Of a stretch of 64,000 nt of DNA, positions 24,101 to 33,797 are shown in pieces (position 1 is the stretch's first letter; every line of letters starts with the position of its first letter). The stretch is from assembly GCA_951802425.1 (NCBI GenBank), contig OX637802.1, positions 744,001 through 808,000 of the forward strand, read 5' to 3'. The translations under genes were made by a program, and so were the position numbers. This DNA is from Clavaria fumosa (lineage: Eukaryota > Basidiomycota > Agaricomycetes > Agaricales > Clavariaceae). Under the pieces are notes generated by a model, which saw only the letters and a list, made by a program, of their open reading frames with translations, was not told where the DNA came from and searched no databases.

Positions 24101-24514
24101 ATTTCGCACCATGGCCCTTCAAACTGAACTGCAAACCCAGCTTTAACGATGCGGCTCATCGAAATTAGAGTGAAGGTGATGTCAGGAGCATAGAGGACAT
24201 CATGGAGGGTGACTTTGGTAATTTTTGAACTGTTGGGTAGCTCAATAGCAACGTTTCCTATCCCAAGAGCTTGGAAAGTGTGTCCATCTGCTGCATTTAT
24301 TGCCTGGGAGATTGGTCTGAAGGAACTGAACTTGTTTCTGTCTGCACAGAAGTGGCTGGAGGCTCCAGAATCGATGATTGCACCTTGTCAAATTGCTGGG
24401 ACTGAGTATAGGGCAGTTGCTACATCTTCAAATGTTGATGTGCAAGTTACTGTGAATGCAAACTCTTTGTCTGAGGAGTCTGGGATCGAATCGGCAATGT
24501 TTGCCTGTACTTTT
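21147..24514 (-). pseudogene. Copia-2 pol remnant (protease, integrase, RT, RNase H)
   Basis: Read on the minus strand from 24514: protease region up to 24180; a 328-residue integrase frame 24159-23173 with HRKMGHISPKAVE, CVACTKAKLTKAP, HSDIWGPVQ, FHCDGGGEF and NRSPTHALGG; a Pro/Thr-rich linker; the RT start 22791-22405 (ALAGGESEQWTQAMKTEIEQ, NSGFVLTRKHD); the RT thumb 22137-21700 (ELHWLLGVEVKRDRT); RNase H 21696-21150 (SDFASQIDRHSISGYAF, STTEAEYIAG). Frames are split by stops and shifts. Confidence 0.88.
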
Positions 24515-24988
24515 CACTCCCCCACCTATTCCTATAGGAGTCTGATCAGAATGATTGGACTCCTAGGAATCCTATAGGAATGAATCAAAGTCCTAAGAGT
24601 CTGATAGGAATGGATTGGAATCCTATAGGATTCTGATTGGAATGGGCCATCAGTGTTACAGTGACATGCTGATAAATTTCTGATGAATTTCTGATAAATT
24701 TCTGATAAATTTCCTACCCAAATTTCAAGTACAGGTAGAACAGGTTGTTGTTGCTGTTGTTGTTGTTGCAGTCAATGATGTAGATTCCTTGCAATAAACT
24801 ATTGTAATTGCAATAGGTGGCCATTGCAAGAATGACTGTCAGCATATTGCAAGGCATTACAATACAGCCCTCTGTGAAAGCTGTGATCCTCCTATCTCAA
24901 TGTGGCCCTTGCAATAATAAATTACAATACATGTCCCCATGCCTGCCCCTGCCTATTGCAGATGCTCCTGCCAAATAGGAATGACTGA

Positions 24989-25877
24989 ACAAACAAAGGC
25001 AAATAAAGAATGCTAAAAATAAAAACTTGAAATTGAGCAGCCCTGTGGCTGGTCCCTCAGTAGTGTTGCCACAGTTTGGTTAATTTCGGTTAACCGAACT
25101 CAAACCGATGCTTTTAAAACTTCAATAAATTCTGTAAAATTATGGAAATATTTCTGGAGATTTCTACACATATTTTAAACCTACTCTAATTTTTCTGCGA
25201 TTTTACAGATTTTATTTGAGATTGGTTTGAGATCAGTTAACCGAAATTAACCAAACCGTGGCAACACTATCCCTCAGGAACAGGTTACCAATCAGGCATA
25301 GCTGCTTTTGGTAAGCTGCTATGACTGTGGGAATTTTTTTGCACAGCTTGCAAAATATGACTTTTTATACACCAAAAAATCAGCAAAAATCAGGAGATTC
25401 CAAATCTGGACACCCCACATTTGTATCTGCCTTGGTTCAGTGTCAATTTGCAAAATACACAGAAAATATTCATTTTTACACAATTCTGCAGTACTCTGGC
25501 TTGAAAATGGATAGTAGAGGATACACACACTACCTGTGGACATATGGGAAGGGTGTGGATATCCTCTACTATCCATTTTCAAGCCAGAGTACTGCAGAAT
25601 TGTGTAAAAATGAATATTTTCTGTGTATTTTGCAAATTGACACTGAACCAAGGCAGATACAAATGTGGGGTGTCCAGATTTGGAATCTCCTGATTTTTGC
25701 TGAGTTTTTGGTGTATAAAAAGTCATATTTTGCAAGCCATGCAAAAAATTTCCCACGGTCATAGCAGCTTACCAAAAGCAGCTATGCCTGATTGGTAACC
25801 TGTTCCTGAGGGACCAGCCACAGGGCTGCTCAATTTCAAGTTTTTATTTTTAGCATTCTTTATTTGCCTTTGTTTGT
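24989..25877. repeat. Large palindrome, two 318-bp arms around a 36-bp spacer
   Basis: The left arm 24989-25523 is interrupted by the MITE and its duplication (25061-25277). Without these 217 bp it is 318 bp, exactly the length of the right arm 25560-25877. The arms are near-identical inverted copies, including the segment reading ctggcttgaaaatggatag. The spacer is 25524-25559. The two ~147-residue frames on opposite strands are mirror images produced by the palindrome and are not treated as genes. Confidence 0.93.
25061..25269. mobile_element. hAT-like MITE 1
   Basis: 209 bp with long inverted ends, TAGTGTTGCCACAGTTTGG on the left mirrored on the right with A/G at a single CpG-type site. 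It is flanked by a perfect 8-bp duplication TCCCTCAG (25053-25060 and 25270-25277). The uninterrupted right arm of the palindrome shows the empty site with one copy. An 8-bp duplication is the hAT superfamily rule. No coding capacity. Confidence 0.93.
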
Positions 25878-26094
25878 CTGAGAAGTTTGGTATTCCAAAC
25901 AAGTCTGATAGGAATCCTATGAAAGGAAATTCCTAGGAAATTCTGATGGTCTCACTAAATTCCTATCAGAATAAACTAGGAAAAAGAACATAGGAATGCT
26001 GATTTCATGCCAGTTTGGCTGGGATAATGTTCCTATCAGATTCCTAGGATTCCTATCAATTCCTAGGACTCCTATTGGAATAGGTGGGGGAGTG

Positions 26095-26785
26095 TAAAGA
26101 CCTCATGTTTGCTGATGGTCCTTGCTTAGAACCCTTCGATCCTTTGTTCTGGTGAGGTCCCTGACCTTCAGCACCTCCTCCAGGTCGCCAACAGTCCTCC
26201 TTTGTATGTCCTATCTTATGGCAGTTCCAGCATTTGACATTTGACTTGGAAATTGATTTGGGCTTCCATTTCCCCTTCTGTCCTCTCTGAGGCTTTGAGA
26301 ATAATGCACTGTCACCCTTGGCAGCTTGCTGATGAATGATGCAGTGTTCATACTCCTCAAGAAGGTATTGTTTGAGGTCATTGGGGTCTAGATTTGTCTT
26401 GGTAGCCTTTGCCATGACCATGAGGGATGAAAGGTGTGGTCGAAACAATTCTGGAAGTGATCCAACCATCATAGCAGTGAAATCCTCATCTTTAATCGCT
26501 GCTCCCATGCCTGCTAGTCCCTCACGATGCCTCCACATCTCAGAAAGGTGGGCTTTGATGTCCTCACCCTCTGAGCACTTCATTTCCTGAAGCTGTCATT
26601 GCATATCGACCTGATAGAGAAGAGTCTTCCCTTCACACTCATTGGCAACAGCTTCCCACATGTCCTTTGCAGAGGTGAGTCGTCCTATGCTCTGAGCAAG
26701 GCTGAGAGAAACAGAATTGATGATGATATGACAAGCCAGGTACTCCTTCATGTTGAATTCCTCAATCCATTTCTCCCTAGCTTTG
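26095..26785 (-). pseudogene. Copia-2 gag, downstream segment
   Basis: Minus strand Gag: INSVSLSLAQSIGRLTSAKD, a break near 26597, then EGEDIKAHLSEMWRHREGL, DPNDLKQYLLEEYEHC and the CCHC zinc knuckle CWNCHKIGHTKEDC before the DNA element. It joins the upstream gag segment beyond the gypsy insertion. Confidence 0.88.
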
Positions 26786-26790
26786 ATTTG

Positions 26791-27380
26791 TGTTACGGCT
26801 CACGTAGCCGGGAGTCCTAGGCAGGCTGGCTGAGTAGGAGGACAAGTGGGTGGTATTTGGAATAACAAGTCTGAGGTTTACATCATGTCTACTTACCTAC
26901 TTATATACTAAATCAGAGGGGTGGGCTACTGATTACGGTACAAGGAGAAGGAGAAAGGAATGGCAACGGTCGCACGTAGCATAGGGGCGAAAGTATCCAG
27001 GGAATGGTCACGTGGTTGCGGAGGCGACAAGAAGAGAAGTTGCAGTCGTCAGGAGGATGGATAGCAGGCGGGAGAAGGGACAAGGGTGCTAAGGGGATGG
27101 GACAACGGTGACGGGAGAGAAATACAAGGAGATCACCGGATCTGGACTAGTCTTGATGGTGTCAAGTCATCAGGTGTCAAAGAGAGACAGGATGATGGCA
27201 TCCCGCATTGACGTTCCATCACGAAAATGGGCCGTCTCCTTGGTAGTGGTCACGCGATGGGTAGTCAGGTGGTCGGGCGCTTACCAGCCATGTGATCGCT
27301 GGCTAGTTAGTCACATGCTCGGGATCCCGGGCGTGTCCTGTGACATAAGCGCGGTGGTCACCTGACTACGCACCGTAACA
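26791..27380 (-). repeat. Gypsy LTR (3' in element sense)
   Basis: 590 bp, no indels relative to 32602-33191. The inner side carries the polypurine tract. Confidence 0.95.
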
Positions 27381-30300
27381 TAATCCTCTCCTCAAGATTG
27401 CGCTTTCTGAGCAATCTCAAAGTCCCGTATCGCATCCGGGGAATCCTTGAGATTCTTGGCAGGCTCCCAAGTATTGTCTTCTGGGGGATACCCTGTCCAA
27501 CGTACCAGGTACTGTATCTGTCTTCCTCATTTCCGCTTCGCTCTAACAAATTCCACTTCGTACTGCGGCTCTCCATCGACCTCCATGCTTTCAGGTTGCT
27601 GTGGGTGGTCGGGACTGGGAGTAGCGAGGGTTAGAAGAGATTCATGGAAAACGGGGTGTATACGCCAGTGTCATGGTAATTCGAGTTCATAGGCGGCGGC
27701 ACCACGTTTTGCGACGACCTTAAAGGGTCCGACTCTCCTCGGCATCAGCTTTTTCCGCAGGTCCTCCAAAACCAGGTTCCGACTCTCTAGCCAGACTAGA
27801 GTTCCTTCCTTCCAGTCCGTCATGTAGCTGCCTCGCTTCTCCATGGTCCGATTGGACTGTTCCACCAACCCCTTCATCTTCCCTCGCATCTCATAGGCCT
27901 TCTCCAGGAAGTCATCAGTGGCCGGGTTATTGGACTCGCTAAGTCGTAGGTCGGGAAGGGCGATGGGGTGTCGAGCGTAGTCTAGTAGGAATGGCATGAC
28001 ATCGGAGTTTCCATAGGTGCGATTGTTGAGGGCGAACTCCGTGACTGGGAGCCAAGAAGCCCACTCGTTGGGCATCTCACTGCAGGCATGCTTCAGAAGA
28101 GTGAATACTTCCTGGTTGGCTCGCTCTGTGAGTCTGTCGGTCTGGGGATGGTAGGCGGTACTAGGGTTGGTCTTTACCCCCAGCTGTCCATAGACGTTCT
28201 TTAAGAATTTCGCTACAAAGTTCGAACCTCAATCGCTCGTCACTTTGGAGGGTAGTCCATGGCTGGCGTATACGCGCCGTAGGAATATTCGGGCCACTCC
28301 TTCGCTCGTCAGGTCCATGCTAATTGGTTCTAGTAGAGAGGACCTTGTTGTGCGGTCCCAGATAACTAGCACCCCGTTGTATCCTTCCGAGGGGTTTAAA
28401 GGGCTGACGATATCCCAGCTTATCTCGTCCCAGGGTTGGATGGGGGCGGGGAACGGGTGCAGGGCTGGTTTGTTGCCTGCGCGATTGATTTTGTTGCGCT
28501 GACAGTGCCAGCATCATTGGACTCGGGCACGTATGTCGTTATTGAGGCTGGGCCAGTCGAAGTTCCGTCTAACGTTCTTGCTAGTTTTTCGCATTCCCGG
28601 GTGCCAAGCAGAGGGTGCGTCGTGGTGGAGGACTAGCACCTCATCAACTAGGTTAGGGGGGACCCAGATCTTGTTTCGGTAATACTTTACTCCATCGGAT
28701 TCTTCTATAACTGCCGGTCCATGAGCCGTTGCAACCTGGGCAGCTTTGATGCGGTCCAGGAGGCTTGGTTCAGTTACAGAATTGAAGAGGACATCCGGAA
28801 GTAGCGGGGCGATGATCGGGGTTGTAGCATCGTCATGGTCGGGGCGTCGGGAGAGGGCGTCAGCGGCGGTGTTGGTTTTTCCTGGTCAATGTTTGATTGT
28901 GAAGTTATAGAGGGCGAGGAGGGTTCTCCAACGATTCTGTCTTCTGTTGAGAGGGTTGGGCTTTCGGAAGTACGCTAGGTTAGCGTGGTCAGTCCAGATC
29001 TCGAACGGTTCCTTAGTGGCGATGAGATATTGCGGCCAGACCTCGAGAGCCCGGATGATGGCGAGCAGTTCCTTGTCGTAGGTATCATAGTTCTTCTCCG
29101 CATCCTTGAGAGCCTTTGAAAAGCAATCGATTATTGCCCATGTGCCGTCCTCTTGTTGCTGGTAGAGGATTCCGCCTATCGCAACGTTTGATGCATCTGT
29201 CTCAATCTTCCAGTTCCCGTTATCTTTCGGTACCATGGTTCGCCGTCTGTCGAGCAGGGCCTGAATAAGGCGGTTAAAGGCCTGTTCCTCGTCACGGTCC
29301 CATTGCCATTCCTTGTTGCCAGTGAGTCGGTGGAGCGGGATTGTGATCGTAGCGAAGTCAGGGATATGCCTCCTGAAATAGTTAAGGAATCCCAAGAATC
29401 TCTGGACGTCCTTTTTACACTTTGGCATCGGCCACTCTCTAATCCCGGCACATAGCCTTTCCGATTTCTCTATATGTCCCTCGCGAATGTAGTGTCCCAG
29501 GAATTCCACCTCTCTCTTCTGGAACTTACATTTCTCCAGTCTTAGGCAGAGCGAGTTCTCAGCGAGTTTCTGGAGTACGGACCATGTGATACGTTGGTGG
29601 GATTCTAGGTCCGGCGTGTGGATGAGTATATCATCGATGTATACATGGACGTGTCCGGTGGCAACCTCATCCTGGAGGATTGCATTCATGAATCGCTGAA
29701 ATGAGGCAGGGGCGTTGGTGAGTCCAAAACCCATTACCATGTACTCAAACTGTCCTTCCGGGCAGATGAAAGCTGTCTTCCACTTGTCACCTTCGCGAAT
29801 TCAGATGTTATTGAAGCCTCGAACGACGTCCATTGCCGTGTAGACGGCCTTCCCCTTAAGGGCATCCAGAATGTCTTGGATTAGTGGGAGTGGGTGTGCG
29901 TCTTTCTTTGTTACGGCATTGAGTTCGCGATAGTCAATAATGGGCCTCAGTTTCTTTCCTTCTTGTTTAAAAAAGAGGGGCGCAGCCCACGGGGAGTTAG
30001 AGGGTCAGATTCGTCCACTTTCTAGGTTCTCCTCGATCCATGTCTTGAGCTCTGGGTAGTATGCCCGTGGTACTGATTAGATTTTTGAGCGTTTCGGTAC
30101 GGCATCGCTCTGGGTTTCGATCGCATGGTCGATGGCTCCACGCGAGGGTGGCAGCTTCAAGAATGCTGAGATAGAAAATACATCTGGAAACTCTTCATGG
30201 TAAGGGGGAACTAGCGCCTCGGTGAGGTTCCCTTGAGCCACCGTTATCGCTCTTGGGATGGGGGTAGTCTTCTTGGGCGGGGGGAAAACAATTGTGCGCT

Positions 30301-32601
30301 CGACCCAGTCGATTTCGGGGTTGTTCTTTCGGAGCCAGTCATCGCCAAGGTAGAGGTGTGGAGGATGGAACTGTCCAACCAACAGGGTGATGTTCTGGCA
30401 GAAACTTTGTCCGATGCCAATGGTCAGGTTTGCGGTCTGCGTGATCATTCCTATGGCGTTGGAAGACCCATCAGCGTTTATTGAGTACAAGGGTTGGGAG
30501 AGGTTGCTCAGTTTCAACCCTAAGCTTTGGGCGTATTTCTTGTCGATGGCAGAGGCCAAACACCTGGAGTCCACTAGCGCGTATCCGAGTTTTCGTCTTC
30601 CATTACTGGGGTTTTCCATTACTACTGGTATTTCCATGCAAGGCCTTTCGGGGTTTGCCTTGACTTTTTCTCTCCTCAGGTTCAGTCTAGAGGGCAGAGA
30701 AGGGGTCACCAGGACCTGTTTATTCATGGTGGGGGCACGAGGGGGTACATAACTTTTCTTCGGCGAAGAGGCTGAACTCATTCTTCGCCGGTAGTAAAAT
30801 CCGCTATTTCTTTTTCTCTAGCCACAACCAAGTCTCTCAACCTTGCGATCTCGGCCTGTGCTTGTTCCAACTGGTCGCTCGGAGCTTCCGTGGGTGCTTC
30901 GTGAGTCAGGGTAATTGGAGCAGGGAGGGTAATTACTCCTCGGACCTGCTGAGTGCAGCGCGTGGGCGGGAGCGGGCAATTCTTGGAGATGTGACCGAAG
31001 CCGCGACAGTTGTAGCACTGGAGCTCAGCGGGCTTTGGGCGGGAGCAGTCGACGATCATTGCGTCAGGGTTTCTAGCTGGTACGACGGCGGGTGGGAGTC
31101 GGGTCTGGGTCATGGTTGTGCGCAGAGGAGGAGCGGGGGCGCGGGCTTTTCGGAGTGACTTGAACTCTTGCCAGAGGTCGTCCATCCGGATTGCCTTGTT
31201 TCTCCATCCGATGTAGGTGGCAGGGAGGGTGTTGGAGTTGTAGATTTTCTCGACGAGGGGCTGGTTAAGCCCATTCTTGAGATACTCAATAAGAACTGAC
31301 TCGTGGTGGGTGATGGTGAGGTGTGCCATGCGATAAAGTCGGTCGAACTCGGTGAAGAATTCTCAGGCAGTTTTGCCGCTCTGTCGGAGTTTCTGGAGAT
31401 TGGCGAGGGCGCGGGTTTCATTGGCTGTGTCGAGAAATTCGTCATCTAGGTCGTTTACGAAGTTGGCCCAACTTCCCGTGGTCTCCATCTCGATTATTCA
31501 GTCGACTCGGGCATTAGCCCATTCTTCAGCGTAGTCCAGACACATCTTGTTAAGAACAAAGTAAATTTTCTTTGCATCGGTCTCATACCTCTCATGTTCG
31601 GAGGCAAAGAGGAGGGTAAACTGTCGTTTGAACGTCCGGTACCCAGTCTGGTCTTCATTGTAATCCTTTACCATGATACCGCTACTCATCATTGGAGTCG
31701 AGGTCATACGGCTGGATTGATGAGACGTCTGAGGGTCCGGGGGATGAGACATCGTCGGAGTTAGCGAGTGGGTCGAGAGGCTCGGGCTGTGGTATGTGGA
31801 TGGTGGCTCGGTATCTGGCGGCGAGTGCTCTAGCTGCCAGAAGGTCGGGGATGTTGGTCGGGGTGACGGGGGAAACTGGAACGTTAACGGGGATCCGGGA
31901 GCGTCTGCTAGGAATGGTGGGATAGGGCTGAGCGGTACGAGGCTTCCAGTCCACGATGGATCGGGTGGCGGTATCAACGAGGTACTCAGCTCGGTGTCCG
32001 GTGATTGTAACGAAACGTTCGCTGGGCTGGGTCTGCGTGCACTTGTGGGCGAAAGTGCGGGTGGCGGGTATGGGCGAGGCGGGATGCGGAGACGGCGAGG
32101 CTTCGGTGGAAGCGGGGGTTGGGATATTGTTGAGTTCCTCGATATCGAGGCCTTCTAAGACCTCGGCGATATCTTCTTGTTGTTGGGCAATCCAAAGTTC
32201 AGTCAGGCGCTCGTGCAGGCCTTCTATGAATTCGACCTGACTATAGGTCTCGAATATGCGTTGTACGCGGAGGGTTCTGGAGGTAAGTAGTCCGGTGGGG
32301 ATAAACTGCCTCTCAACGGAATGATAAACGACGCTCTTTGGGTACTTTCGGTACTCGGGAGTGGGCGGGCGTGTGATTGCGGTCGGGGTTCATCTGTCGA
32401 TGTGTCGCAGACGGTTTCGTCGCCAGGTCTCGCGGATTTCAATCAGTCCGGGAGGGGGTGGCAGGTGCAAGGCGTATTGCCGTGTTCGGTAGGCTTGGTC
32501 AGCGGGGTCATTTGTACAAGTCGCAAGGACAGTGGGAGAAGCCAGGTTTTAAAAGAGAACCAGGTCCAGAGGGGAGGTGGTTATGGGCAGACTTGTTATT
32601 A
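27381..32601 (-). pseudogene. Gypsy gag-pol remnant with chromodomain
   Basis: From the right, minus strand: Gag (32442-30778) with the zinc knuckle CYNCRGFGHISKNC; protease region (30781-30077; ALVDSRCLASAIDKKYA, DS instead of the usual DTG/DSG); RT and RNase H (about 29990-28886; YIDDILIH, FLGFLNYFRRHIPDFA, ETDASNVAIGGIL, KNYDTYDKELLAI); integrase tail (28075-27671; NEWASWLPVTEFALNNRTYG); and a chromodomain near 27560-27390 ([19 protein letters not shown]) with an in-frame TGA just before it. Chromodomains steer such integrases to methylated-histone chromatin (family knowledge). Confidence 0.9.
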
Positions 32602-33191
32602 TGTTACGGCTCACATAGCCGGGAGTCCTAGGCAGGCTGGCTGAGTAGGAGGACAAGTGGGTGGTATTCGGAATAACAAGTCTGAGGTTTACATCGTGTC
32701 TACTTACCTACTTATATACTAAATCAGAGGGGTGGGCTACTGATTACGGTACAAGGAGAAGGAGAAAGGAATGGCAACGGTTGCACGTAGCATAGGGGCG
32801 AAAGTATCCAGGGAACGGTCACGTGGTTGCGGAGGCGACAAGAAGAGAAGTCGCAGTCGTCGGGAGGATGGATAGCAGGTGGGAGAAGGGACAAGGGTGC
32901 TAAGGGGACGGGACAATGGTAACGGGAGAGAAATACAAGGAGATCACCGGATCTGGACTAGTCTTGATGGTGTCAAGTCATCAGGTGTCAAAGAGAGACA
33001 GGATGATGGCATCCCGCATTGACGTTCCATCACGAAAATGGGCCGTCTCCTCGGTAGTGGTCACGCAATGGGTAGTCGGGTGGTCGGGCGCTTACCAGCC
33101 ATGTGATCGCTGGCTAGTTAGTCACATGCTCGGGATCCCGGGCGTGTCCTGTGACATAAGCGCAGTGGTCACCTGACTACGCACCATAACA
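32602..33191 (-). repeat. Gypsy LTR (5' in element sense)
   Basis: 590 bp partner of 26791-27380, followed by the ATTTG duplication. Confidence 0.95.
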
Positions 33192-33196
33192 ATTTG

Positions 33197-33430
33197 GTCT
33201 TCTGTGGCAGGTGTCTTGCCATCTCCAGAGACTACTATGCCACCCACAACAGCATATGGGTTCGGCCTATTTACCCTGCCTTCGACATGGCCCATCAGAC
33301 CTTGGGATCCCATTGCAATCAAGACCTTGGTCTTGTAGTCAACCCAATTGGAGCCATCATTGGCTAACTTGGGAATAGAGATGGAATTCAAACCAGGGAG
33401 GGCAGAGTCAGTTAAGGCGCCGGGTCTCAT
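33197..33430 (-). pseudogene. Copia-2 gag, 5' segment
   Basis: The ATG at 33430-33428 begins MRPGALTDSALPGLNS and continues through NWVDYKTKVLIAMGSQGLMG, a typical copia Gag start. The frame is cut by the gypsy insertion at 33192-33196. Confidence 0.85.
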
Positions 33431-33434
33431 GATC

Positions 33435-33792
33435 TATTAGCAGCAATAGAGTAGATATTAGTCTGAATAGAGTAAGATCCTTAGTTCTGGACAAAGCTAT
33501 AAGTTATATTCAATAAATACCTGAATAGAGTAAGACTAGCAACTCTATCAGTAAAGTAATGAAGAGCAGAACAGTAAGTACTCACTCCTTAGTTCTGGAC
33601 GAAGCTAAGGAGTGTGGACGACTATACTAAGGCTTATACCAGCCTGTGGTAGCTATAGTAATGATAATGTGAAACATAAGTAAAACAAGGAGTAGTGAAA
33701 CTTCTCCTGGAGTCCATACTCCATTGTACCAGCCTTCTAGGCCTGTTACTCTTCGTCATAGCCATCTAGGCTCGTCAGACATCCCCTTAACA
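33435..33792 (-). repeat. Copia-2 LTR, longer copy
   Basis: 358 bp. It contains two direct copies of CTGAATAGAGTAAG 58 bp apart; the other LTR has only one. Confidence 0.93.
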
Positions 33793-33797
33793 GGACC

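Larger units (their letters stand above)
24515..26094. mobile_element. DNA transposon-like element with 18-bp terminal inverted repeats, inserted in Copia-2
   Basis: The ends CACTCCCCCACCTATTCC (24515) and its reverse complement (ending at 26094) are perfect inverted repeats and continue with one mismatch. Subterminal DNA on both sides is packed with short palindromic variants of TCCTATAGGA and TCCTAGGA, as seen in CACTA/En-Spm ends. The interior is a 318-bp-arm palindrome with no transposase, so it is non-autonomous. It interrupts Copia-2 between the Gag zinc knuckle and protease. A clean target duplication is not visible (flanks tttt and taaa). Confidence 0.75.
26791..33191 (-). mobile_element. 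Chromodomain Ty3/gypsy retrotransposon nested in Copia-2 gag
   Basis: Two 590-bp LTRs (26791-27380, 32602-33191) with TGTTACGG...TAACA ends are flanked by the 5-bp duplication ATTTG (26786-26790, 33192-33196). The internal region reads on the minus strand in gypsy order: gag, protease, RT, RNase H, integrase, chromodomain. A polypurine tract (GAGGAGAGGATTA) abuts the left LTR. LTRs differ at 16 sites (2.7%), all transitions, 15 at CpG. Frames are broken by many stops. Confidence 0.95.
20859..33792 (-). mobile_element. Copia-2, Ty1/copia retrotransposon carrying nested insertions
   Basis: LTRs at 20859-21146 and 33435-33792 are flanked by the 5-bp duplication GGACC (20854-20858, 33793-33797). 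LTR ends are TGTTAAGG...CTAATA on the minus strand. A polypurine tract (GAGGGGGAG) lies just inside the left LTR, and GATCATGAGA just inside the right LTR. Removing the two nested insertions (24515-26094 and 26791-33191 plus its duplication) leaves roughly 5 kb with gag, protease, integrase, RT and RNase H in copia order. All frames are broken. Confidence 0.93.

Noticed and set aside
25319..25775. Two ~147-residue open frames on opposite strands with almost the same protein
   Set aside because: They are mirror images produced by the palindrome arms. The sequence is AT-rich, has no domain, and the spacer is read through by chance.
24505..26104. Target duplication for the CACTCCCCC element
   Set aside because: Flanks tttt and taaa do not match and no shift gives a convincing 2- to 8-bp repeat. 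I therefore do not assign it firmly to CACTA or another superfamily.
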